A stretch of 64,000 nt of DNA from Sparassis latifolia. Its lineage: Eukaryota; Basidiomycota; Agaricomycetes; Polyporales; Sparassidaceae. A program made the translations under genes and the position numbers. The notes beneath the pieces are model-generated. The model had not been told where the DNA came from. It saw only the letters and a program-made list of their open reading frames with translations, and did no database searches. The stretch lies in contig CM031562.1 of the NCBI GenBank assembly GCA_018466975.1, positions 2,790,001 to 2,854,000 of the forward strand, given 5' to 3'. Shown here in pieces: positions 1-11,580 of the stretch; positions within the stretch are counted from its first letter, which is position 1, and every line of letters begins with the position of its first letter.

Positions 1-53
1 CATTGGTGCATTTTTAGGCTCGTCTATCGCGTACATATGTAATAGGGCCTCAG

Positions 54-2559
54 ATAATTGCCATCAATGGCGCCGGAGCGGACATTGCGAAGAAGTCTCC
101 CCCAAGGTGTCCTGGATTTGTCTTTGTCGACACGACTTCATTTGGCGTGAATTGCAGGGATGTGGGTTCAATGGTTCCCCATGTCTCCGGCCTCTCCGAG
201 GAGGTCATTGACTTGGTGAAACCGAAATCCACAATCCACAATTGCCTTGGCTACACCGACTTGTACGTCGAAGTCCAACCTTCTTCCGGGCTGGATGCCT
301 TCACAGATCCAACTCTTGGTCGCAATCGTTCCTCTCACAATTTTATTCCCAACGTCGACGGCGAGCGAATTCGAACACGGGCCGACCGGGGGCTGGGGAG
401 GAACATTGCGTGTGCAACCGAGGCATGTGCCCGTCAGCATCGCAGCTTCTACTTTTCAGTCTCGTTGTCTGGATCGCGCGCCCGACTTATTCGCTGGGAT
501 CGTGCTGGAACGATCGTCTCAGAATCATTTGACCTGCGTTACAACACTGAATTCCTCTGCACGTTTTTGTGGCGATATGCCCATGCCTCGTACTCGCAGC
601 GTGGCTATGATCCCACTGTCCAGCCTGCAACCAAAGAAGAGGAGAAGCTATTCAAGGAGTCAATCAGAGACCATGTCAAGTTCCAGCTGGACCTCAGCAA
701 GCGGACCTCGCTGGTTGCCGCGATGGAGGAGCATTACCAGCCGGGAAATGTGGTTGCGGTTACCATGGTCGATGACAATTCTATAAAGCGTCGATTACTG
801 ATATCTCGACCGGTGATCTCACCTGTCTCAATGACGGGTCGAGGAACGAGGGCTTACTGGGCTGTGAGCGCAGATAATTCGAAGGGGGAAATGATGTTCC
901 TAAAGGACACGTGGCGATGCAACGGCAGATGCCAAAAGGAGGGTGAGGTTTTGGAAGACTTACACCGTGCTGGTGTACCGAATATTCCCCAATTGATCTG
1001 CCACGGAGACGTCCTAGAGCAACGGCCTAGGGTAAATCGAATAAATGAAGTCGAGAGGAGGAAGAATGGCGACATTGCAGGCGACCGAGGTATATTTTCA
1101 AAGGTTGTCATGCTTCCCTTGCATCATATTCTGACGATTTACACAGTTCTGCAATGCACGCAGACCGACCAATTTCAGCACGCTCACTGGGTGTGCAAGC
1201 ATGAACACGATCAAGCCCCTTATGAATGTGATCAAGCTCCTTTTCACCCTCTCGTGCATTATCGACTAGTGTTAGGTACCGTCGGGTATGGGCTCCAGCA
1301 CTTTAGAGGGACACAGGAGCTCCTTCAGGGGACGTTCGATGCATACCAAGGCATGCAACCAATTGTCCTCTCTGCTGCATATTGCTTATAGTCTTCATGT
1401 CTAAAGCGATGATGGGTGCCATCAATATCGAAGACAATGCGAAACGGAGGGTGCACCGCAACGTCAGCCTAGGAAACATCATCCTGTCCAGGAACCCCAA
1501 CGGGGTGAACGCGGCACGGCACGGATATCTTTTTGATTGGGAACTTTCATGTTTGGTGACAAATGAGGGCGAGGCTCGCGATCCCGCAAAAGTGGTAAGC
1601 ACCAATTCGATTGGGAAAATTTGTCGACACTTGCTTAAGGATGTCCTTAGGGCACCTTCCGATTTATGTCACAGCGCTCGCTGAGTTGGAGGCCTGAAGC
1701 TCAGACGATCCAGGACGACATGGAGTCACTACTCTGGGTTGTACTCTATTGCAGCTTGCTATGGTTGGATCACGATCTGCCACCGCAAATTCTGTCCAAG
1801 ACAATGGTTGACCTTTTCGACCAACGCAGAGTTTACCGTAATGGGGATGTCATGGCTGGCGAGGGCAAATTTTGCAACCAACTCCAAAGGGAGCACACGT
1901 CTAGAGTTCATTTCTCGAACCCTGCGATTCAACAATGGCTGGATGCGGTCATGGATTTCAATTCATCATTTGTGGTTGGCCAACCGAGGGGAGCGACGGT
2001 GGCTGAGATCTGGAAAGATCCTTCCAAGTTCAATGTATTCTGGCAAGACTTCCTTGGCGCCCATGAGATGTTTAACCATGACAGAATCTCACGAACGTTG
2101 AAGCTACCTCGCGCCCGTCGGCGCTCTTCGTCATCGTCCACTACGTCGTCCTCCTTCGAGACTGACCTCGACACTATCTCACGAGCATCATCACCATCCC
2201 GTGATTGTTGGCTCTCTTTGTCATCATCCACCACGTCGTCCGCTCCCCAGACTGCATATCCGGTGCCAGTAATTCCCCCTTCGCGAAAAAGAAAGGCGAC
2301 CGGCGAGCCCGTTGGTGAAGATCCAGAGAATATGATCAAGTTTCTAGTACCGTCAGTGCCTCGAGCAGATTACACAGGACCTATCACACGATCGATGGCA
2401 AAGCGGAGACAGACTGAGGCACAAGGATCAGCCACTGGTTTCTTACATCTGCCTGGACAGCCCCGATACAACCCTCGCCGTTTGAGGCCTAGTCCAGCGA
2501 AGATCAATATGACCGACTTTGCGCGACAGGGTCCCAAGTCGAGTAGGTCGAAGAAATGA
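54..2559 (+). CDS. FunK1-type fungal protein kinase-like protein, copy 1 (5' end outside window)
   Basis: Four exons can be joined in frame: 54-1089, 1147-1350, 1392-1594 and 1651-2559 (783 visible codons). The first visible exon follows a CAG acceptor and lines up with the second exon of the two other copies here, so one upstream exon lies outside the window. Family features are the SFYFSVSLSGSRARLIRWDR block, the catalytic-loop equivalent HRNVSLGN (1454-1477), the DWELS motif, FRFMSQR, and the IQDDMESLLWVVLYC helix. The tail is Ser-rich, then basic. FunK1 proteins are kinase-fold proteins expanded in mushroom-forming fungi, and their substrates are unknown. The loop reads HRN where the family normally has HRD, so the catalytic Asp is replaced. 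The intron at 1351-1391 is short (41 nt) and best explained by a GC donor. Family assignment is firm; catalytic activity is doubtful. Confidence 0.85.
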
Positions 2560-3477
2560 GCGTGAGAGTGAGTGCAGAACGGTTAGTGGTTAGAGTCGAT
2601 TTCTGACTGTCCGTGTACGTGATTCGCGATGCCGCTCCTCAGTCTTTCCAGTGTCTCTTATTCGACAGTGATTCCGCCGCATTCTGTACGACATATATGC
2701 CCCCTGGTTTCAATTCAACTCGAAGGGTGAACGCGAAGGCAAGATTGCTACTCGTGACTAGCAGTGACGACCCTTGGGTAATTTGTCTGGCTTCAACCGG
2801 ACTTCTGGATGCAGCTGGGAGGACCAATACCTTTGGATTGTCCGGACCGCTCTGACTTTATTAGGAGGAAACCGGAAGGTGGAACTCATGAGTGGGCATA
2901 GTAGGATTTGTGGCGAAGAATCCTTACTTACTTTCTGCCGTCTCTCGAAGTGTGCTTATTACTTTGCTGGTGCTGATGACGCTCGCCACGGCCAGTCGCC
3001 AATTTAAGGCTCAGACTTGAATTCAGTGTGCACTTGTAAGCACCAACGTCTTCCTAGCTGCAAATAATGCATACTCTGCGGCCCCGGTGCACACCGGGCG
3101 CAGTCGCTAGTAACTCACTTTACCTCCAATTGTGTGCAAGTGGCTATAAAAGTAATTCAAATAATAAGCGATAGCAGAGAAAAGTCGTGGCGGGTGATGG
3201 GACAGTCACAGTCAACCTCTAACTCCCTCTGAAATTTTGTCAGAAGCGCACCACTCTCGGTCCTATGCCTGTACTGGTTGTGCCAGTAACACATTCACAG
3301 AGGTAGGTGTGCCGCCGCAGGTATTGCATATGTGTTACTCATTTTCTGTCTTCGTTGTAGATTGCAAGTTCACAGGGCACTCACGTGTGAGACGAACCGA
3401 GTCAGTCGATAAGTGGATTTTCTTGTGTCTGCAATTTTGTCAGTTTTTTCATCGGAGAGGTTCTAGCGTTGAAAGAC
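2560..3477. other. Intergenic region, no gene recognised
   Basis: Between the FunK1 gene and the F-box remnant. Short open frames on both strands show no recognisable motif and no consistent splice pattern. Nothing can be supported here. Confidence 0.5.
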
Positions 3478-3960
3478 ATGGCGAAGTTTCACGAGCTGGA
3501 TCCCGACATCATCCTGATCATTCTTTCTCTGATCTCTCCTCTAGAAGCGTTACAGCTTGCAATAACATGCCGCTTGGCATACGACATCGCCATGCCACGC
3601 TTCCTGCACGTGTTTGACATCTCAGGCTTTCTGAGATCGCCGCGACACAGGCTGTCTAGGTTTTGCAAGTTCATGCTGGCGATACAGCGTGATGACATGC
3701 TGCATGTAGTGGAATGACGTTGCTCTTTGGGCGTGTGGTGCGTTGACCCTGATGACTGAAATATCGTTGTGGACAATCGTGCCACCTGCCCGAACCGCAT
3801 CATGGATCCCTGTGTAGACACTTCAATCCCGTATCTTCGCTGGTCTCACGAGCTTCACCTTTTTCAGGCGTTGATTTTCAAGCCTACCAAGGGTCCGCCA
3901 GCAGTGAAGAGTGTAACGCTGCGTGGGGTATCATACGCCGATTCCACGGTGCGGTCTTGA
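3478..3960 (+). pseudogene. F-box protein remnant
   Basis: An ATG at 3478 opens a frame with an F-box-like stretch: LDPDIILIILSLISPLEALQ, followed by CRLAYDIAMPRFLHVFDI. This has the usual Leu-Pro/Asp start and hydrophobic spacing of the ~45-residue motif that binds Skp1. The frame stops at 3715-3717 and meets a further stop soon after. The same frame then reopens to 3960 without recognisable leucine-rich or other substrate-binding repeats. Agaricomycete F-box proteins usually run to 400-600 residues, so this is either a decayed copy or the first exon of a gene whose later exons I could not join. Confidence 0.5.
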
Positions 3961-4320
3961 AGTATGTAGGATAGTCGGTGATAATAACCATAGTGTGCCC
4001 TCCAATTTCACTGCATCTCTCTCTGGCTCAAGACAAGGAACGCCTGTCCCTTCGACAACAGAAAATGGGAGTTGGGGAAGTAAGCACATGGCCTCTGGGA
4101 CGTTTGCTGACTTGTCATTCTTCAGGTATGGCCGCTAAGTCTCATACGAGATGCTGTCATTGCACTATCGCAGTACAGTTGCGGTTTTGGTGCCTTGTGA
4201 GCCATGTAGCGACTGCGGAGGTCGCCTGCCGACAGTTTCTAGAGCTCCAATGTACCGTTACAGTATGATAGTTGTGGAGTACACACAATAATTTGACACT
4301 AGAGACTCGTACACGCAGTC
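3961..4320. other. Intergenic, convergent with FunK1 copy 2
   Basis: Short spacer between the F-box remnant and the 3' end of the minus-strand FunK1 gene. No motif or repeat recognised. Confidence 0.5.
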
Positions 4321-6860
4321 CTAGAAAAACTCCCCGAATCCCTCTAGCCACTCTCTCTCCATTTGTTCTCGTCGTGTCCTTGAGCGTGTCATGGGTCCAT
4401 CATAAGATGCAGGCATAGCTGTCAGATTTTTCTCGGTCGCACGGATCCTGGACAGTGACATGGTTGCACGGCACGGCCTCAGGCCGTTGTGAGGTACGTC
4501 TCTAGGAAGCTTCACCCACACTACCCGGTCACCTTCAGGTAGGTCTCTCTGATCGAGAAATGACTTCCAGTATGTGTCGAACCTCCCAAGATCCTGCCAA
4601 ATCTCCCCGTCCCTTGAAAGTGGAAATTCCTGCCTTTCGGAAGTCGCCCAGGACGAATTGTACCGCATGGCGTCTGTCAGCCACTGCTGCAGGTCTGTAT
4701 TTGCAAAATGGACTCTGCTTGTGTGTCGTTGATCAGCATGATTCATGGATTTGCCAATGCCGCCTAGAGCATCTGTACGATTCCCCCTATCATGTTGGTC
4801 GAATATGGAGATCATTGTCTTTGCAAGGTCAGACTTCAGATCGTGATCCAACCATCGCAAACCGCAGTAAAGCACGATCCAGAGCAACGACTCCATATCG
4901 TCCTGGATCTTATAAGGGGTCTTATTGCGTAGGGCACCCAGGCAACGTGCAGACATAAATTGAAGGTCTGGCTGCGAGATTCGTCAACGTGTGTTTGAGA
5001 AATCAGTATATCGTCACGTTAGCTCACCATCCTTCGGTAATCGCGAGCCTCTCCACAATGGCTGACCAGACAGGATAGTTCCCAATCCATCAGATAACCA
5101 CGCTTGATCCCACTCGTTGGATCCTTGACAAGGAAGATGCTGCTCAGGCTAAGGTTTCGATGAAGCCTGCTCTTCATGTCATCTTCGATATCAAAAGCCC
5201 CCTTGATGGCTGTAATGATGCACAGATGAACAAAATGCAGCCAAAGGCAAAACAGACGACGTTACGTGCATTGATATATATCGTAGGTACCGCTTAGCAG
5301 ATCTTTGGTACCTCGAAACCTGTGCAGGCCGTAGCCCACAGTGGACAACACTAATCGATAGTGTGTGCGTTCGTATATTGGAATATTGTTTTCGTGATTC
5401 TTGCACACCCAGGTTGCGTCTTTGTACTTCTGAGTTAGCGTAACCTGGGAAGCTGTTCGTAACCTCCGTTAAAAGACGACCAAACATAGGAATTTGAGAA
5501 CTGACCCTCACTGCCCTCGCCTTCTGGTACATCTCCATGGTGGTTCAGTTGCGGAATTGCCGGTACTCCACTCTCCAGCAGGACCGCCAAGACATTGCCC
5601 TCTTGCGGTATATCTGGCGCAGTGTCTCTCCATGTGTCCTTCAACAACAGAATGTTTCCGCTGTCGCCGTCGGCATCGACAGCCCAGTAATACCGAATTG
5701 CGCGATCCGCAATTGACAGCGGCATAACCAAGGGTCGTGAAATTAGGATCCGATGCTTCTTGCGCTGACTGTCAAGCGTGGTCACCGCGAACACCCTGCC
5801 TTTCTGATAGTGCTCCGTCACGCCTGCAGCCAACTTCTTATTGGCAGACACTTTTTCTCTTTTAGCCATCTTGCTCATATCTTCAAGGTCTAATTGCATT
5901 TGGACGTGGCGCTCGATGGAGTTCTTGAAAAAGGTTTCTTGCTTCCCAGTTGCGACTTCCACAGTCAAATCATATCCACGCTCCGCTTCCGACGCGTGCG
6001 AATACCGCCAAAAGAACTCGCACAGCACCTCAGGTTCTTTGTGCAAGTCAAAGGACTCGGACACGATCGCACCCGCCCGATCCCAGCGAATAAGGCGCGC
6101 CATTGACCCAGCTAATGCTGCTGAAAAGTAAACCCTGCGATGCTGACGTCCCAGACTCTCGGCTGCGTATGCGATATGCTGTCCTAAAGCAAGCGTGGTG
6201 ACCTTACAGTGGCTGAGGATGAACTTGTGTAGGGCTCGATCAACCTCAGGTCCGGGATCTCTGAAATAATCCTGCCCAGGCTCTCGCTTCACCTCAATGA
6301 ATAGATCGGCCAAGCCCAGATCGCCAACAGGCCCCTTTGTCGCCTTGTTGAGTTCGACCAACTCGAGCAGGTGCGTAGCGTAACAACATACGTCCGGTTT
6401 GACTGACCCAGGGGCGCCGTGATCAACACCCCGTGTTGAGGTATCACAAAAGACGAAGTTCGGGCAACGCGACTGTCCATACATGCCATTGAGAGCGGTG
6501 ATCTTCAGCTTTATTCAGCAATGTCCTTCATTCTTAAGAAAATTCACATACCAATGGTGTATAGATCTCCTCCTCAAGCTTTGCCCGCGCTGGGACATGG
6601 ACGAATGCCTCCTTCGAATCCGGCATTTTCTCCTTTGTTTGCGGCAAAAATTGCAAAAATTCCGCAGCAGGCATGGGACCTACAACAAGGTCCTTCGCCT
6701 CACAAGCATATCGGCGGTAACGCCTCTTAGCTCTGTTGGAGAGGAAACTCCACTGTTGGATATTGTTTTCGTTTAGATATGCTGGCGTTGATGGGCGCGG
6801 TGGCGTAATAGGGTGATGTGGGAGGGTGGGATCTGCTGTTAGATTCTGCGGCAAAGCCAT
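4321..6860 (-). CDS. FunK1-type fungal protein kinase-like protein, copy 2
   Basis: Complete five-exon model on the minus strand: 6860-6552, 6502-5506, 5419-5270, 5209-5028 and 4971-4321, giving 762 residues. All phases agree. The start MALPQNL at 6860 is the nearest ATG before the conserved N-terminal block AAEFLQFLP. Later family blocks are VYFSAALAGSMARLIRWDRA, the catalytic-loop equivalent HRNLSLSS, MDWELS, DLQFMSAR and IQDDMESLLWIVLYCGLRWL. Both the catalytic Asp (HRD to HRN) and the loop Asn (GN to SS) are replaced, so this is a likely pseudokinase. Intron 5210-5269 needs a GC donor at the same place and phase as in copy 1. The acceptor of intron 5420-5505 was chosen only to keep the frame. 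Copies 1 and 2 are clear but diverged paralogues. Confidence 0.85.
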
Positions 6861-8240
6861 GGTTATGTTTGTGATGTTGGTCGTAGCAAGAGATGGCAGA
6901 GATTGAGGAGCTGGACAATGAATGAAAATGGTCAGTTCAACCTCGTGTACAATGGAACTGAAAGAGGTAACTGACAATGACAATGAGCAATATTCTGGCT
7001 GAGGTTGGTGGCAATCACCGCAAGATGCACTCAAATAGGATACAGACATTCAGATGAGTGGCGCACAGCACCTGAAGCACGTAGCTGACCAATAGGTATC
7101 AGCAGAGACTTCACTGTCGAGTCCGGCACTATACTTTGTTGGCTGCTCGACATAGTAGCTGCTTGGGAATATATGCGCCGCCGTCCGGCGCGCCAGTCTT
7201 GCACCGCATTCATACGGCGCGCCCTCGAATCCGTCGAGCCTCATCGTGAGGTTGATCGCACTCGCCTCGGGGCTTATTAGGATCGTGTTGGATCGGTGAG
7301 AACTAATATAGAAGAGATATAATATGCGGTCTGAGAGATACTACGCCGCTGTGGGTCCGCTGGTTATCGTGAGGTCGACCTGCGCTGAATATCAGTGTTC
7401 GAACAGCTCGTTCTCGGCGGAGGAGGCTGCAGGAAGCGAGAAGATGCAGCCGGGTCCCGGTAGCCCTTTGTGTTGTGAAAACCGGCGCTTGGCCAATCGC
7501 AGGTCACGGGGCCGCGTACTGGGTCGCGTCGTGAATGCGATGTGCTCACATATCAGTCTTCCAGAAAGTCCCAGCTGTTGGAAGATCAACTTAGATAGCG
7601 AGCTCGTTGCTCGCCGTGCACCGTTTTCTCTGACAGTCCCATCCACAGCTGCCAGGTGCATAGACACATGTATCTAACACGTGTATGTCATACATTTGTA
7701 GCGGAGCATGCGCCCCCCTCACCTTTCTACACGCACAATAAATGTACCCGTGACAAACCCAGGGGCACATGGAGGTACGTGTGGCGCAGGTTCGACGGGA
7801 TGAGTTCGCGTCGAGCCCCACTGCGGGCGCAATGCGGCGGGGACTGGTGTGAATAGGGGCGCACGAAGCAAGCCACGGTGGCAGACCTGGCAAATATTGT
7901 TAGCACCATGAGAAAAATCAAAAATACACTGTCTTGCTCACCTTGTGCCTGCTGGTTTCAAGACAAGCCCACCGTCGAACTGTTGAGTTTGACACGATGG
8001 GATGGCACCGTAACCAATGCGCGTGTCGTTGAGACCGAGCATCGAGGGGCAAGGTGGAATACCGCAAACACGAAGGCTGGAAGCCGTCATGCGTGAGGGC
8101 ATAGGCCTAGGCTTTAGGCCAGCCGAAAGATGGAGAACATTGACAACATTCATGAGACGTTCTCGCCGATGCAACTGGGTACACAACTGGGTACAATTTT
8201 GGCGCTTCGCACCAAATTAATAGTCGCGGCCCGGGGAAAA
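6861..8240. other. Gene-poor region
   Basis: Upstream of FunK1 copy 2. Several overlapping open frames of 60-120 codons occur on both strands, but none has a recognisable domain, codon pattern or splice framework. A pyrimidine/purine-rich promoter of copy 2 probably lies at 6861-7100. Otherwise I see nothing. Confidence 0.5.
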
Positions 8241-8250
8241 CGATGTAACA

Positions 8251-8310
8251 GTGCTCGAATTTGCCTCGACTTTGCTTGACTGTGCTCGACCGTGTTCGAC
8301 ATTGCTCGAC
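8251..8310. repeat. 10-bp periodic array, consensus TGCTCGACNN
   Basis: Six consecutive, strictly 10-bp-spaced units read gtgctcgaat, ttgcctcgac, tttgcttgac, tgtgctcgac, cgtgttcgac and attgctcgac, with a degenerate seventh. The same 10-bp spacing and a similar core (TGTCCGACC) occur inside the dispersed repeats at 10.9, 26.9 and 35.2 kb. Function unknown. Confidence 0.6.
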
Positions 8311-8319
8311 AGTCGCTGT

Positions 8320-9420
8320 CGTTGATCATAAGTAACAGTGGAGTAGAGGCAAACTGGGCCACTGCTTATGGGGACACGGCGCCTGCGATCTGTGGACATG
8401 AATGTGTGGAGCGGCTGCCGCGCGTTGTCGCGGACTGAATTTTAGTACCTTGCACGCACAATTCAGACTCGCGTCGTGATATGTGTGAATATCAGACAGT
8501 TCTCGTCCTGAAGGCCTGAAATGCCACTGAACTGCTAGATTCGGATTTGGCCGAGCTTTGAGCTGGGACTAAGGACTGCCGTTGTACGCTCACCAGCGCT
8601 CACCGGCAACTGCCAGGTTCGTTGTTCTCGCGCCACACGGAGATCTACTCAAACGTTGCCCTGCAGGTTTCGGGAGTTCTTGATGATTCTCCTTTGTCTT
8701 CCCTGCCTTATCGCGACGATCTGTGAAGAGTTGTGACGTGTTTACACGGCCACCGAGCCTCGGGTTTATTTTGCTGCCAAGCTTTCCATCTGATTCATCA
8801 TTCCCGCAACTATTACCTGTTCGCTCGCCCAGTCTACCTGTTCGACCACCTAGCGATGCTACATACTTTGAAGAGTCCGGGACCAGAACAGTTTCTCAGG
8901 GAAGCGCCGTCCTTCGCTATCACATTAGTACGCGGTCCCGGTAAACTTCCAGATCTGTAACTTGTAGATTGTCGTGGTTATGGACTCTGACAGTCGGCTG
9001 GTATTCTGGAATAGGAGTCTCAAACCTCGTCTGAGCTTGGTAACGAATCTCTATCTGAACAAGGTATCATTCTACTTTCAAGCATACCCTCAAGTTTACG
9101 ACTAACATTTTTCTAGATGCCTTTCCCTTGCATCACGAGAGGGCTTCGTTCATACTGACTGGATCCGAAGATAAGGCAAGCGACGAAGAGAGCGAGGCGC
9201 ATCTCAGAAGATCAGTCTTTGACCCCTCAGTATTTAATGTCTAACTTCAGGTGCCGGTTCTCCCAGCATCCCTGAACGGCTGTCAAGGCCGGGAGTTCAT
9301 AGTTTCCGGAGCAAACGACGACAAGGAACACCAGGCGACACTCGAAAGGGTTGGGTGTGTTGATTCTTATGTTGACACGAATATCCGCTAACTGGATATC
9401 GTAGATGGTTGTTTCCCTCA
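8320..9420. other. Intergenic or lost 5' part of the SUN pseudogene
   Basis: No coding block was recognised. The N-terminal exon expected by comparison with the intact SUN gene at 16869-18067 was not found. Confidence 0.4.
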
Positions 9421-10252
9421 TTCATTTATCAATTCCTCTTTGCAGTGTCGTGGATTGCGAAGCAGTTCATGTCGCATGCCTTGTCAGCAATTCTTATCGC
9501 TGCTCTTGGTATCTCTGCTCTCCGCTTTGTTGCATTTACAGTGCACCGGTTCCGCAAGACTTGCAGGACTACATACCGTACGAATGTTGTTGTCCTCGGA
9601 CTAGTCCTCCACAACCTGCCTCGCGATCAGAAAGTTTGGTCGTTGATGCAATCAATTATCGAGACTTTGCAAGCTGCGCAGCGGGTACGAGACCTATCAA
9701 ATCAATAACTTCCCCCGCCTACATCGCCTCGCAGCGCCCGGATGTCGCTTTCTATAGACGATTCTTTGGGCGTCCGTACATCACTCCTAAACCTCCAGCT
9801 ACCTCTCTCAATGGTGATCTCGGGAGCTGCTGGCCCATTCTGGTTCCCGCGGGTACATCGGAATCAGGCTCACGGATCGGGTGTATGTTACGAACGTCAC
9901 GGTCGATCACATTCTCACTCAAGCTGGTGATTCTTGTTCGGCCCCACCCTGGTTCGTACTGTGGGGGTTGGCAGAACGATCTTCATCCTTAGGAAGCATC
10001 GCTACTATCGGCTTACTCGACCGCGGCCCCTCCCTTTCCCCTTCGTCGTCATTGACAAAGAATCTTCCAGTTGGCTTCGCCGACGTACCTCTAGCGGATT
10101 TCCAGTACAACATCTGGAACGCAGAGCGTACTCAAACCTTCCTTGCCGGCAGACAAGCTCGTGGATGGAAGGTCGCCAACGTGGTGTTCGAGGTCAAGGA
10201 TAGTTGGGGTTCGACAGACTTCATGACTCTATAGGTTACGCGTGCACGGAAA
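9421..10252 (+). pseudogene. Broken SUN-domain (SAD1/UNC84) protein gene
   Basis: Homologous over most of its length to the intact minus-strand SUN gene at 16869-18067, but the coding blocks lie in different frames. The membrane segment around MSHALSAILIAALGISALRF (9469-9530) is in one frame. DLQDYIP through the segment ending SCWPI (9555-9830) is in a second. YIGIRL, VTNVTVDHI and VKDSWGSTDF (9860-10230) are in a third. A shift is also needed to reach the usual YRLRVHGN end, because TAG follows at 10234. The shifts are inside continuous homology, not at splice sites. Intact SUN proteins sit in the inner nuclear membrane and pair with KASH proteins. This copy cannot encode one unless the assembly has several indel errors. 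Confidence 0.75.
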
Positions 10253-10539
10253 CGTAGAATAAAGTCACGAAGACCTTCTTCTACATTCAGACAAACCCAT
10301 CCTGAATCGCTACAGTGTTCGGTAGTATACACACATTTGTATTACTGATAAATGTCTATGCTACATGCTTATCCGGCACAATGTCTGGAGCACGCTGTGA
10401 TGCACAGCAGCGTTCATGGCCGCAGCTGCTGCTGCTGCCTTTGTGGTGTGAGATCTGTCAAAGTTAGCATCGTCTGCAACACGACACGCATGAAGAGTCC
10501 AATCCACCACCATGCAGGCAGTGCAGCTCGACGATGCGC

Positions 10540-11580
10540 GCCAAGCGATAGTGACGCGAGGGCAATACGACCGCAGGAGGCGAAGTTGACGTGGGAGGGC
10601 ACCGGTGGGAGGGTGCCATGATGGCTGGAGGTCATTGATCATTAGCGTAACAGCTCGCAGCAGGAGGAAAGGTACTTGCGAGAGAAAAATCAAACGTGCA
10701 AGGTACGTCGCCTTCACGGCTGAAAAGACAGACAACGAAAACAGCCCACCCAACCGACGATTGCTTTACCTGCGCCGACGTGTCAACTCGAGGATGACAT
10801 GTCTAAGCACACGCCTGGCAACGCCGTGGTCTCAGGGACCATAGCTACGCAGCTACGCACTGCTTTACCTGCGCCGACGTATGGCCCAGGTGGTCCACAC
10901 GCCTCAGCACACGCCTGGCAGTCGTGCTGTCGCCGAGGTCGCAGGAGGTCGGACACTTTCGACACGGTTGGACAAGGTCGGACACGCCCGACACTGCAGT
11001 GGGCACGCAGATCATGGCGGTCACGCGATCGTAGCTTGAAGCTTTGAAGCTTTGAAGACTTGAGCACGGCCCACCATGGGAGGCGGCTTCGCGCGCTTAC
11101 TGTAAGTCGTCGAGTCCCCTTGCCTCCCTGGTTTTGGTGTGAGCTAATTCGTATCGCCACTAATCATCGCAGAAGTGCACAACTGCCGCACCTAGTGCCA
11201 ATCCTCCGTTCCGATGCCGCGTCCAGGGTGCAACACTCGCAAGCACATCGCTCTCTCAAGGTAACGAGTTTATCTCATTCTTGTGGCGTGTTCCTATCCC
11301 TCGCTAAGCTAGATACTAACTGCCCATTTCTTTTTTTCCCTGTAGACAGATAGAACCCCCGCCTTCTAGTCACTCTGGACGCGCGTGTGCTCGTCGTGAT
11401 TCCTCACCTCCGTAAGTTGTTCAGATGGGCTTCCTTTCCTATGCCTGAGGAAAACACGTTGTTCACAGTTTGTGCTATGTACTGCACTATCGCTCAGGTC
11501 CATTTTTCAAACACTGCCTGCGCTCGGAAAGTTCTAGCTACAGATATGGTCCGCGTGAGGCAATCCTAGGTACGCCGATG
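10540..11580 (-). repeat. Dispersed repeat family, copy 1
   Basis: About 960 bp (10617-11580) is the near-identical reverse complement of 26276-27239. The part from about 10540 to 10617 is matched, at lower identity, only in the copy at 35.2-35.7 kb, so the element extends beyond copy 2. Internally it has a 10-bp periodic TGTCCGACC array (near 10945-11000) and two tandem modules, each with TGCCAGGCGTGTGCT and GGCGCAGGTAAAGCA (plus-strand sense of the other copies). No long open frame is conserved and no transposase was seen. Likely a non-autonomous element or a transcribed non-coding repeat. Confidence 0.75.

Noticed and set aside
7780..7800. GGTTCGA resembling a tRNA B box
   Set aside because: No matching A box or cloverleaf arms at the right distance.
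10605..11569. Several 60-125-codon frames inside the dispersed repeats
   Set aside because: They recur because the DNA is repeated, not because the protein is conserved. Frames differ between copies by indels.
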